Part shown: positions 1 through 11,567 of the stretch, one piece after another | Position numbering within the stretch: the first letter of the stretch is position 1 | How the letters are laid out: every line of letters starts with the position of its first letter | NCBI GenBank assembly: GCA_030544215.1 | Contig: JARZZO010000011.1 | Location: 51,085,587-51,149,586 of the forward strand | From: Zantedeschia hybrid cultivar | Taxonomy: Eukaryota; Streptophyta; Magnoliopsida; Alismatales; Araceae | Reading direction: 5' to 3' | Length of the DNA stretch: 64,000 nt | Notes under the pieces: model-generated | Seen by the model: the letters and a program-made list of their open reading frames with translations, nothing else | Databases searched by the model: none | Told to the model about the DNA's origin: nothing | Program-made: the position numbers and the translations under genes

Positions 1-624
1 TCCAGAAGACGGCGTCCCTCTTCAAGATCTTCATCCTTTCAAGGCTTCACCAACTGGGCATAAGTGTTTCATTTTTTTAATTTCATTTCACATATCCATC
101 AATCTTTCATTCTCCATAATCACCTCATGCAACACACACCACAGCATTAATTTTCCAAAACCCATTTGTTTTAAAGGGGTTTCAAAGCCATTTAAACAAG
201 TGAGTTGCTGTTTAAATATGTTTAACATCATGATTAGTTTTGATATTATTTCTATTTAAATTCTCATCATAAGTGTTTCTTCATTTCGTTTTTCTTTCTC
301 TGTCTCTGTTGCACTCAACAACAACAACAACAAGAGATCAAAAGGGGAAAATCAAGCACAAAGCCAGAAGAACTTCTGGACGAACCTCAAACTCAGCAAG
401 AACAAAAGAACAAAGAGGCTCTCTTTCTTCAGCCGGCTGAAGGAGGGGAACCAAGGATTCATTCTTCCGCGTTCAAACAGGTAAGCGATCAAACTCTCTT
501 TTGAAGCTTTTTAGTTAAAAGTTTCTGGCGATCACTGCACTTTAGTTGCTGTTTTTAATAGGTTAGTTTACACTAAACAACATAGTTTTTCACATTAATC
601 ACACGAGCATTTTCAGCACCTACA
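1..624 (+). repeat. 5' LTR of copy A (3' part only)
   Basis: Position 1 corresponds to 18683 in the 3' LTR and the two run without a net gap to CACCTACA, which closes the LTR. About 711 bases of U3, including the TATA region and four N10 cassettes, are off-window. It begins in the R/U5 region and contains the CAACAACAACAACAAC tract near 310-330. Confidence 0.93.
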
Positions 625-632
625 GCTCTTTT

Positions 633-648
633 TGGCGATCACGGTGGG
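633..648 (+). other. Primer binding site of copy A
   Basis: TGGCGATCACGGTGGG starts with the TGG expected opposite a tRNA CCA end and lies 8 bases after the LTR end. It is conserved in copy C (57097-57112) and, with two changes, in copy B (36821-36836). I cannot match it to a plant tRNA from memory; it is not the familiar initiator-Met or Asp primer site. Confidence 0.65.
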
Positions 649-1024
649 ACTTGGTCTCGCCGTCTTTTAGTTTATTTTTGTTCTTGCTGTCATCATATCG
701 GGCACCCACGGTGCACCATTTGTGTCTCTCAACACGTCCTCACCAATTGGTGAGTGTTTAGTTTAATTAATTTCCCTCGTGCACCACGTGCACACCCCAG
801 TGGCAAGATCTTGCCCTCCCCTTGATTAGTTCAAAAAGCTGTTTTTTTGTGATAAAATGATGTGTGATTGCGTGATTTCTTAGTTGTTTAGTTAGTAAAT
901 CATCATGTTTAAAATCTGAAACTAAAAATCTTTGCATGAGTCGATTGTTTACTGCATTTTACCCTATTTAAGGAGGATTCGACCAAGAAAATCCTTCTGG
1001 AAATCTGTTTCTACGAACTAAAAA

Positions 1025-1271
1025 GCGTCCAGGAACAGCGACGCGTTTCAAAACCGCGTCGTCACTACTAGACGCCTTTTAGCCTCCAGGCTTTCTCTGC
1101 TGTTTGCATCTGTTTCTGCGAAATAATTAAGTTCTGAGTTGAATAGCGTCGACCATAATCGACGCTATTCGGACAGTTTTTAGTTATTTTCCAGGCTTTC
1201 TCTGCTGTTTGCATCTGTTCTCTGCGGAAGAATTAAGTTCTGTTTTGAATAGCGTCGACTATAATCGACGC
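1025..1271 (+). repeat. Four N10 cassettes in the gag leader of copy A
   Basis: The GCGTC-N10-GACGC cores are at 1025-1044, 1056-1075, 1146-1165 and 1252-1271. Outer arms are AAAA/TTT-like in the first two and GAATA/TATTC-like in the last two. The third has perfect 12-base arms (1141-1152 with 1159-1170). Confidence 0.9.
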
Positions 1272-1765
1272 GATTCAGACAGTTTCTTAATTATTTTTCA
1301 GTTTCCAGATTTCTGTGTTGAGTGCTAGCTACCCATTACTTTATTAAGCATTAGAGGCCATCCAGGTCGCAGGACATACGCATTGAGGCTAAAACCCTCC
1401 TTTTCTTAGGAACACATTACTCGACGTCGGCAACTCTCTCTGATTGGGTTGGTCCCTTGATCAGACTAGAGAAGTTGACGTTGAGACCTCCATAAGTCCC
1501 CAAAATCAAGGTATTCCTCCTTGATCATCGGGCTGGTTGTACCAATTGAAGTCCCGGCTAGATTCCGAAAGCGTTGTGAGAAAGAACCCTAGAGAATAAC
1601 GGTGGAAACTGAACTGAAACTAGGATCCTTCCCTGAGCGAAATTGTGGTTTAATCCAATTCAAATAATTCAACAAGGAATCCTAAAATCACGTTAAGCAT
1701 CCAGTTGTTTGATTAATCTTTGTACAACTTGTTTGATTAAATCTTTGAAAAGGGAATCTAATATC

Positions 1766-4700
1766 ATGTTGCTGCGATCAGGCAGAGACTTGAGTATGGC
1801 CCAAGACGCCATCATCAACTACGAGTGAGATGCTAATGCCCCTCGCGATTCGGACCTCAACTATGAGAACGGGAGAGATGCTGATGCCTCCCGCAATTCT
1901 GCCCCCATTCCATATCGACATGATGGGAATGTCCGGACTCCTCTCTTTCATCCACACGATCAATATCATGATCTTCCCCCGCATGAATATGCGATCCCCA
2001 ATCCCGATCTTGAGGGGGACATGAATCATCATGATCCCTCATCCTCCGATCCTATGGATCTTGTCAACGCCCTGGGAGTTCTTGCCTCCCGACTGGACCC
2101 TCAGCAGTTCGAGGCGATCCAGTCTATTTTGAAGGGGAAGGCACCCATGCAGCCTGCTGAGCCGAACCCTGTGGCTCCCCCCGTTGTTACTCAACAACCT
2201 CCCCATCCTCCTCCTTATATCCATCAGGCCATGGAAGGCCTTCACATTACTTCTCGGCCCACTGGGCCGCAACTTTCATCATCTAGGCAGCCGGCTAGAC
2301 CGCAAACGCCTATTTATCAAAATGCCCTCGGGCATGGCGGAAGCTCTGCCGGACCTCATCCTTATTACCCTCCTTGTCCAACGTACTCTAGGCAGCAGGC
2401 CTATCAAGTACTTCCTCCTCCTCCTCCTCCCCAGGCAGATCTGACCACGCAGACGTTGCTGGCCAAGATGGAGCGCATGGATGAGCAGTTCAACAATCTC
2501 CAGAAGATGATGGGGGTTAAAGCTGTGCCAGAAATCAGTCTACCGAGCCTGCCAGTATTCCATCTGCCACCCTCTGAAATGCCAGTGTATCGAAAGTATA
2601 ACGGTACTGGTAACCCCTTCACGCACCTGAAGGAGTTCATGTACGAATCCTCTTTCGGACAGAATGATAAGAGGTCATTGGCTTTCTTGTTCAGGAGATC
2701 CCTAGAGGGACCAGCCCTCGAGTGGTTCTTTTCTCTGGAACCCTCCGAAGTAGAGGATTACGGTATCGTTTCACGCAAATTCATCCAACGATACCAGGAC
2801 AGAGTTGCACCCTCCTTGTCTATCACGGATCTCATAGCAGAAAAAATGAAACCGGATGAGGAGTTTGTCAGTTTTGCTGACAGATGGCGGGGCCTGGCTG
2901 AAAAGGTGAAAGATCACTTGTTTGAATATGAACAAGTGAAGATGCTAATTTCTAACGCCACTCCCCAGTTCAAGCTAGTCCTCTCCTTGAACAATTTGAC
3001 TAATATGGCAGAGCTCTATGAAAGAGCACGGTACTGCCAGAATGCCTTCAAGGACGCTACGTTCTCTAGCGTCTTTGATCCTCACAGACCTAACAGGCCT
3101 CCACCTCGGAAGCCTGCCGTGCCGAATTCTCCCAGCACAGGTCCAACTACTGAGGGCACGCTCTCTCACGAGCAAGTCAGTACCATGAACAATAACTCGC
3201 CCCAGTTTGTGAGGAACCAGCAGCAGTACCAGAGGCCACCACAGCTGAGCCAACAGGGGTACAGGCAGCAGCAGAACCCCCATTACCAACAGCAGTACCA
3301 GCGGCCCCAGCAGCCGAATCAAAACCAGCAACAGCTACAGCAACAGCCGCAACGGCAACAGCAGTATCAGCAGCCCCCTCAGCAGCAGTATCAGCAGCAA
3401 CAGCCACAGTACCAGCCGCGTGCACCGCCGGCGTACCACAATGTCCCTCCTCCTGGTGACTACAACCAGCAGAGGAGACCTCCAGGCCCGAAGAGGGCAG
3501 AATACCCGGCCCTCCCAGAATCCTTGGCGGATATCTTCAGCGCTTTAATGGCAGCCAATGCCTTAGTTTTGCCAAGGGAGAAGGCCGTCTGGCCTCAAAA
3601 TGCCGATACGTCCAGGTATTGCTACTTCCACAGGCAACCTGGGCATACCATTGACACCTACTTTCAATTCAGAGATTATATTCATGATCTCAATGAGCAG
3701 GGCGGCATAGACTGGGAGGAAATGAAAAAGTACATAACAGCCTTGAAGGCGAGGAGACCGCAGCAGCAGCAGCAGCAAGCAAGACCACCGGCACAAGCAG
3801 CAGCACCACCCAACATGGGTATAGTGCAGAATCCACTCCCGGAGCATCAGAACCAAAACCAGGTTGTTCCCATTTTGACGAACAGCCAGTCTGAGGCTGG
3901 TCGTGGGCAGCAGTGGAGAGTAGAGGACTCTTCCTCTCTTTGTTCAACGGGTCACGTTCAAAGTACCGTAGAGCGACCACCGCGCCGCACCGTCCACATA
4001 CCCAGACCACAACCCGTTACCATCACCCCTATACCCACACCTACATATCACTCACCCACACCCAATAATCCATTACCACTACCTACCTTCCTTAGGCCCA
4101 TTACGCCCCGCACCACTACGCCTCCATCATATAACCCCCCGCAAACCAATAACGCGCCCCTCCTACCATCCAGGCCATTACTACGCATACCATTTCCTAC
4201 TTCACCCACTACCACCACCGCCTACCCAGATATCCCCTTACCATCTAGACCGCTATTACGTGTACCATTCCCCACTTCGCCAACCGCTTACCCATCCACC
4301 ATCCAACCCTCTAGGCCTTTAATCCGCACCGCGCCATCACCATCTAACCCTACGCCATCACCTACCTACCAACCCTCTACGCCATCCGCACCATCCAACT
4401 CTACGGTACTTAAGGTGTCACCCGGATCCTCCACGGTTGAGGAACATGCGCTCCGGAGTGGCAGGATTTTCAACAAGGTCTTCCCTCAGTCCACAGTCAG
4501 AGACGGCCCATCACAGCCAACTGAGGAAGCCCATAATGAAGAGAGTGCACCAGGCACTCAATACGACTTGTTGAAACACCTGGATCGGACACCGGCACGG
4601 ATCACTATACTAGAATTGATCAAAAGATCCAAGAGTCACCAAGAAGCTTTAATGGAATATCTACAGAAGGTGATGGTCAACGAAGACGTGCCGGTAGAGA

Positions 4701-6250
4701 AGATTGCAGCACTACTAGTTCCTCAGGGGGATCAGTCCTCAATAACATTTCATACATCGGAACTAGCACCGCCAGCAGCCAGAAGCATGGCTCTGAGTAT
4801 CACGGTCAATATCTGTAAGAAGGCCGTGGATGCATGCCTGGTCGACACAGGGGCTTCGATCAATGTTTTACCCCCGAAGACCCTGGAGCTATGCGGTGTG
4901 CCCAAAGAGAAATGGCTGCCCAGCCCCATATCAGTGACAGCATATGACAATTCTACCCGTTCCCCTCTGGGAATGGTTTATTTAAAGGTGGAGCTGGGCC
5001 CCGTAAGTCATGCAGAGGTCGAATTTCACATCCTGGAAATCGACCCTTCCATAAATGCCATTTTAGGTCGTCCTTATATTAAAACTCTTGAGGCGATTCC
5101 CTCTACGAATCATCAATGCCTCAAATTTCCTTACAAAGGACGAATAATTAAAGTGACGAGCATGCCGATCCTTGCTGCTGCTCATACCTTGAACATTAAA
5201 TCTGCTGTTCTACCTGGCCGACAACCTTTTCTGTCGGTATTACAGGTCTACCGTCCAGTGGCTGATCCTCTGAAAGCCGCTACTATTTCTCCATACCCAT
5301 TAGATGCTATCAAAAGGGGGAAGTGCATGAGTACCCCGGGATGGAGGATTATGATGAAGAACGGCTACAAGCCTGGGAAAGGTCTGGGCACACAATTGCA
5401 AGGCAGGACCACTCCTGTCAGAAATCATCGAGCGGCACCTGGAAGTGGTCTGGGCTATAGGCCAATAAAACTGAAACAAGCAGAGATCGAAGAAGGCCCG
5501 AAAATCTGGGAGGCAATGTCCACACCACCCAAAGAAGGCTGAGATCCCTTAACATGGACCCTATGCACGCACTTTGTAAAAGGGCCCATACTTAGCCACG
5601 ACAATACGGTAATCATTACTTCCTCTTTTGACTTCCATGATATATATGAGAGGGATTTGGCTAGACATTGCTCCGAACTGCTTACGTACCAATCCTTGGA
5701 GGCTCTGCGGCCTATGAAAAGGAGGAAATTTCATGATCCTGAATGTGAATGGTACAGGTGGTTCGATCTGAGGGACCTGTACATAGCACTGAACAGACTA
5801 TTTCTGGATCCTGCAGAACCTAAGTGGCCGCCGCAGATTGATGAACTGATTGAAAGCCCTGGTGCCATATTTGACAAGCGGATACTGTTGTCCGAAGAAA
5901 CTGACGAAGGGGAGCCGGATGACCCATATCAAGCTGGTTACACAACAGATTTGCTCTGGAGGGGGACATATCCTTCACATGTCTTCATACTCCATACTCT
6001 TTTCCGTACACTGCTCTTGACCCCGACTTGGTCGCGGGTCATAATTGAAGATATTCCACGGGCTCCGCCCGTCATGATTGCTCTGTCCCCTCGGGACATT
6101 ATACCACAACCTCCTCTCGATCTAGAGAGGTTGTATAATCTGATCTGGGACATATTGCTATATGATCCCCCTAATCCTCTGGCCTTGGTGCCACTTCCTC
6201 CGTCTGATTCTCCTCCCATTTTTATTCATTCCTGCTTTATGTTTAATTCT
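1766..6250 (+). pseudogene. gag-pro: gag-protease of copy A (interrupted)
   Basis: The native start is ATG 1766 (MLLRSG, like MMLRSG in copy B). A TGA at 1826-1828 replaces the GGA seen in copy C; the long frame resumes and is usable from ATG 2021. Counting from 2021: Gag core around residues 185-290, a Gln/Pro-rich stretch near 385-470, a zinc knuckle CYFH-x4-H-x4-C near 535-550 whose last Cys is Tyr here (codon 3659-3661), a Pro-rich linker, an aspartic protease with VDTGAS near 940, and a G-patch-like Gly-rich segment near 1110-1150. A second stop, TGA 5540-5542, stands where copy C has CGA. The frame then continues to the poly(A) tract with a segment conserved in all copies but of unknown function. 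Gag packages the RNA; the protease matures the polyprotein. Confidence 0.9.
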
Positions 6251-6260
6251 TTCATTGTCC

Positions 6261-6278
6261 AAAAAAAAAAAAAAAAAA
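6261..6278 (+). repeat. A18 homopolymer at the protease/RT junction
   Basis: A run of 18 A separates the gag-protease frame from the RT frame. The same site has 22 in copy B and 8 in copy C, so the frame relation differs in all three copies. It could be a frameshift site, or lie in an intron as reported between protease and RT in Ogre elements. Confidence 0.85.
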
Positions 6279-6285
6279 CGCCAAT

Positions 6286-9200
6286 TTGGCAACAAATTCT
6301 TCACAAATCCTCATTGAGGAAACATCTTACTTGTCCGATCGCACCCCGCCGCGCGGGTCCTTCGGTCAAGATTCTCTTCTAGATTTGCTCTGTCCCTCCC
6401 CTCGGGAGGATTCTCTTGTATTTCCACTTGTATCCCAGGATTTTCGTCCTGCTTCATCTTCGTTAGGTTATGATAGTAAGTTTAGTGAAGTTAGGCAGTC
6501 TAGTCAGGTTAGGAAGTCTAGGAAGCCTAAGGGTAGGCAAATACCAGATAGATACCTCCAGGACTTAGCTGATAAATGCTCTTCTTGCTCGTTAATCCCT
6601 CAGTTTTTAGAAAATCCAATCCAGATGCCAGAAGATTGCATAGACGATGAGTCAGTCAATGATGGGTACGGGGTATATGAATTAGTGCATGAAAAGGACC
6701 CCATTGAGGAAGATGACGAGGACGCGGCTGAGGCATATGCCAGTGGAGTGAAGAGATTTGATGAACCCTCAACTGCCGTAGAAGAGCCTACCAAAGAAAT
6801 CAATTTAGGGACTGAAGACGAACCTAAGGTTGTCCTCGTTAGTAAGAATCTTTCTGAAGAGGATGAAAAGGCAATGGTACAAGTACTAAAGGACTATAAG
6901 GACACTTTCGCCTGGAGTTATGAAGATATGCCGGGGTTAGACTCAACTTTGGTTGAACACAGATTGACATTAAAGGAAGGAGCTAGCCCGGTCAAACAAA
7001 AATTAAGGCGATTCCACCCACAAATGGCTTTAAAGATGAAGGAAGAAGTTGACAAATTGCATAAAGCCAAATTTATTAGAGTTGTCCTTTATCCACAATG
7101 GGTGGCCAATATAGTCCCGGTTATGAAGAAGGACGGGAAGGTCAGAATTTGCATTGACTTCCGCGATATGAACCGGGCGTGTCCTAAAGATGATTTTCCA
7201 TTGCCTCATATTGATGTACTCATCGATAACACTGCTGGTTATGAGACTTTATCATTTATGGATGGATTTTCAGGATATAATCAGATTAAGCTGGCAGAAG
7301 AAGATCAAGAAAAGACTTCATTCACTACACCTTGGGGAACATACTGTTATGTCGTCATGCCGTTCGGATTGAAGAATGCTGGAGCCACTTATCAAAGGGC
7401 CATGATGGCAATATTCCATGACATGATGCACATAGATTTGGAAGTGTACGTAGATGACTTACTAGTTAAATCTAAGACAAAGGCTGAGCATGCCAAAGTT
7501 TTGGCAAGGGTGTTAGAGAGATCGAGAGAATATCAGTTAAAGATGAACCCCAAGAAATGTGTATTCGGGGTATCTTCAGGAAAATTGCTTGGATTTATTG
7601 TCAGTAAACGGGGAATTGAGATCGATCCTAATAAGGCGAAGGCTATCAGAGAAATGCCACCTCCTAAAAACTTGAAAGAATTGAGAGGATTGATTGGGAG
7701 ATTGTAATTTATTCGCCGTTTTGTCTCCCAGCACTCACAAAGGAGTAAGCCGTTTTACGAGCTTACCAAGCCGGGAGTCAAATTCGATTGGGACGATAAG
7801 TGTCAGGAGGCATTTGATGGATTAAAGGACTATTTAGAAAGTCCTCCTGTTTTGAGACCACCATCTCCAGGCAAACCATTGATACTTTATATTTCAGTCC
7901 TGGATGATGCTGTGGGGGCTGTCCTAGCACAAGAAGATGAAGAAGGAAAAGAGAGGGCAGCCTACTATCTCTCTAAACTTCTCAACCCCGCTGAACAGAG
8001 ATATACGGCGATGGAGAAAACGTGTGCAGCATTGGTTTGGGTTGTGCAGAAATTGAAGCATTATTTTCTGGCCCATGAAGTCCATCTCATCGCTAGGATG
8101 AATCCGATCAAATTCCTTCTGGAGAAATATGTTCTTACTGATAGGTTAGCACGATGGCAAAGTTTTCTATCTCAATGCGATATCATCTATATTCAACAGA
8201 AAGCGATCAAGGGCTATGCCATAGCAGAACATCTTGCTCATCATCCCCTTCCTCGATTTGATCCAGTGAAATCAGAGTTTCCGGATGAGGAACTGATGTC
8301 CGTAAATCAAATCAGAGATGATATGTGGACTCTGCATTTTGACGGAGCTCTGAATTCTCATGGAAAAGGGATCGGAATTGTTCTGTTATCACCTGAAGGT
8401 GTCACCATTCCACAAGCCTTTCAGCTTGATTTTCCAGTCACAAATAACATAGCTGAATACGAGGCACTTCTTGCTGGCCTCGAGGCTGCTCATTTCCATG
8501 GTGCCACCAAACTCAGGATTGTGGGTGATAGCCAATTGATTCTTCGCCAAGTGTTGACCAAGTATCGAACTCTCGATCCTAAGCTCAAGCCTTATCAGGA
8601 ACTTACTTCTGCTTATTCAAAGCTTTTCACGAAATTGATCTTTGTCCATGTCCCTAGAAATCAAAACATCTTAGCTGACGCTCTAGCTTCACTTGCCTCA
8701 TCTCTTGATTTTCCAATCAGCAAACAATCCGAATCAATCATAGTTCATAGGCGTCTTTCACCCGCCGTGAAAGACCCTTCATTCCTTAGAATTAAGGAGA
8801 AATTGCTGAAGAAAGTCAGGGACGGAGATATCATTGAGAAAAGAGAAATCATGTTGATGGAGCTGTTAGAAGAGATGGATGATGAACAGAAGCCATGGTA
8901 TTATGAAATTGCAAAATATTGTGAAGATCAATCGTATCCTGAGGAAGCTACAACAGAAGAGAAGAGAGCTATCAGGAGAGTTGCTCAACGATACACCCTA
9001 GTTGGGGGAGCATTATACAAGAGAGGTTTTGATGGAGTTCTTCTGAGATGTCTAGACGAAGATGAGCTTTGGAAGGTTATGGAAGGAGCTCATAGTGGAG
9101 TTTGTGTGGCCATGTCAATGGACAGATGTTAGCAAAGAAGATCCTTAGACAAGGATTTTATTGGCCAACCATGGAAGAAGACTGTGTAGGATATGTCCGT

Positions 9201-10154
9201 AGGTGTGCTAAGTGTCAACTTCACGCCGACAAAATTCATTCTCCTGCATCTTCACTCCATCCTGTTTCCTCCCCATGGACTTTCTCCATGTGGGCTTTCG
9301 ACATTATTGGACCTCTTGGTAATCCCGATTCCGGCATCAAGCAAAAATCTTTCATTCTCACGGCAACGGAATACTTCACCAAGTGGGCAGAAGCTGAAGC
9401 GTACGTGGAGATCAAAGCATCAACCGTCTGCAAGTTCATCATGAAGAACATCATCACCCGATTCGGAATTCCAAGCACCATCGTCACCGACAACGGACCG
9501 CAGTTCGTATCACAGGAATTGAAGGACCTCTGCAACAGGTATAAAATTGCATTGCATCATTCATCTCCTTATTATCCGCAAGGCAATGGCCAAGCAGAGG
9601 CAACAAATAAGACTTTGATAAAAATCATCAAAAAGACGTGCAAATCTAACAAGTTCGCAGATTGGCCAGAAAAATTGGTTGAGGCTCTATGGGCCTACCG
9701 AACTTCAATCCGCACACCTACTGGACAAACTCCTTATTCTTTAACATTTGGAATGGAGGCGGTAGTTCCATATGAGATCCTCATACCGTCATTAAGAGTA
9801 CAATTGAATAAGGAATTTTCCATTGATGAACATCGTTCAGCACTCCTTGCTCAATTGGAACTTTTAGACGAGAAAAGATGGTCAGCTGCTAATCATGCAA
9901 AAGTTTATCAAAATAGACTAGCACGTTTTTATCAAAAGAAAGTCATTGAACGTAAGTTCAAAGTCGGTGAAATGGTTGTTAAAAGGATTTTTGTAAAACC
10001 TGGTGGTCCGCGTTCTAAGCTCCAACCCAACTGGGAAGGACCTTATGTTGTATCGCACGCTTTTCCTGGTAATGCTTATCGTCTTGTTAATGCAGAAGGA
10101 GAAGAGTTAAAACATCCCTGGAATGGTTTACATCTTAAGAAGTACTACCCTTAA
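6286..10154 (+). pseudogene. pol: pol of copy A: RT, RNase H, archaeal-type RNase H, integrase
   Basis: The RT palm is clear (ICIDFRD near 7147, YVDDLLV near 7447). TAA at 7705-7707 interrupts the sequence just before FIRRFVS, probably from CAA. The gypsy RNase H follows at about 7850-8230. A second RNase H (FDGALNS, EYEALLAGLEA, GDSQLI, ILADALA) occupies about 8330-8710, the hallmark of Tat. A one-base deletion near 9105 (TGTGTGG where copy B has TGTAGTGG) shifts the integrase into another frame. The integrase has the Cys-x2-Cys half of its zinc site near 9210 and the catalytic residues D (FDIIGPL), D (TDNGPQF) and E (GNGQAEA). It ends at 10154 with LKKYYP. The enzymes would copy the RNA and insert the cDNA, but this copy cannot make them as one intact protein. 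Confidence 0.93.
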
Positions 10155-11567
10155 GTTAAAGAGTCGATCAGTATGGTACAAAGACCAATGGAATCAGAAA
10201 ATTTATAAACTCAAATTTCCTTATCAGTCTGGATAATTTAACTCAAGCCCATTACTGCACACACTGACATGTTTGATTCGTGAGTAACAAGAGATGACAA
10301 GTCCTAACGGATATCGAAAACTTGACCTAAAGTGTAAAGTACAAATCATTCATTTTAAAGCAAAAATTCTGTTTTAAATTCGGCCCATGATGTCGGAACG
10401 AGGCTTAGAATAGACTACCAAGAATACCCGCCATCTTAGTAGGAGGCCGTCATAAAAAAAAAGGGGGAGATCCGTCCCGAAAGAAAAGAAGAAGAAAAGA
10501 AAAGAAAAAGGCAAAAGCCAAATGTCAAATCAAAAGGGCCATTACATTACAAACGTTACATCAAGGCCATGAAATGAAACAAAAGGGAACGCAAGGTCGA
10601 TAAATACCCCGGAAAGGAAATGACCGAACCCCAACGGATATTAGGGTAGGAAAGGAACATCTTTTTAAGTCTCCGGAACCTTCTCATGGGCTCTCTAAAC
10701 TTATTCATCTTTTCTTTCTAAAGAAATGTACTCCAAACTTAAGGAATGGCTCAGATTGACTAATGGTCAAATCATCAAATGGGATCACGAATGGAAACAC
10801 AAATTCAAACACGATGGGTTTAAGTTAAGTTGTAGAAGAACGATTTGGAAATTAAGTTAATAAATGAATATGATCTTTTGATCCAAGTACCATGCTGATG
10901 TTTTAGTCAAAAAAAAAAATCCAAAAAAAAAATACATATGTCAAAAATAAAAAATACATATGTCAAAAATTCAAAAAAAGATACATACATCAAAAATTCA
11001 AAAAAAATACATATATCTAAAATCCAAAAAAAATACATATATCTAAAATCCAAAAAAAAATACATATATCAAAAATCCAAAAAAAAAATACATATGTGAA
11101 AAATTCAGGAAAAAAAACATGTGTTCAAAAATTCAAAAAAAGAATACATATGTCAAAATTAAAAAAAAAAGTATACATTTCAAAACCCCAAACAAAAATG
11201 AATATTTTCAAAACAAACAAAAATATTTCAGTTAGCATATGCTTGTTGCATTTAGTATGTCTCATTCCTTTTATTTTCAGTGAGCATTTGTCTGCTTGTA
11301 TGTTGCATTTTACTTAAGTCTGATTATTCTCATTACCTTTGTTAATAAAGGCTATGCCCCTTGACCATTTATTGAAGAAAAGATTGATTGACCATTTATT
11401 TGGTCAGGCAAGGGGCTAAGCCTAAATAGATACTTAACCTGTTTGTTAAGTGTGTACAGGATGCAAGATAAACACAGGAACACAAGATTGGAGCCAAAAG
11501 TTTCATGTATATTATCAAGAGGAGTTTTTGTACATGATACATGAAGAAAAAGAAGATACATGAGCCC
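10155..11567. other. Convergent spacer between pol and the antisense PMD gene
   Basis: No coding region is recognisable. It contains the 3' end of the sense pol unit and, on the - strand, possible AATAAA signals near 11367 and 11396 downstream of the PMD stop. The middle is an A-rich tandem repeat. Copy B has the equivalent spacer at 26180-27505. Confidence 0.7.
10909..11210 (+). repeat. A-rich minisatellite of copy A
   Basis: About nine imperfect units of roughly 25-30 bases, each made of an A run plus TACATATRTC and AAAAT. They lie at the convergent point of sense pol and the antisense gene. Copy B has an array at the same site with the same strand bias but a different unit. Confidence 0.85.

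Noticed and set aside
1025..1271. Integron attC-type sites
   Set aside because: Short arms with ten-base centre do not have the paired core sites of attC, and there is no integrase of that class.
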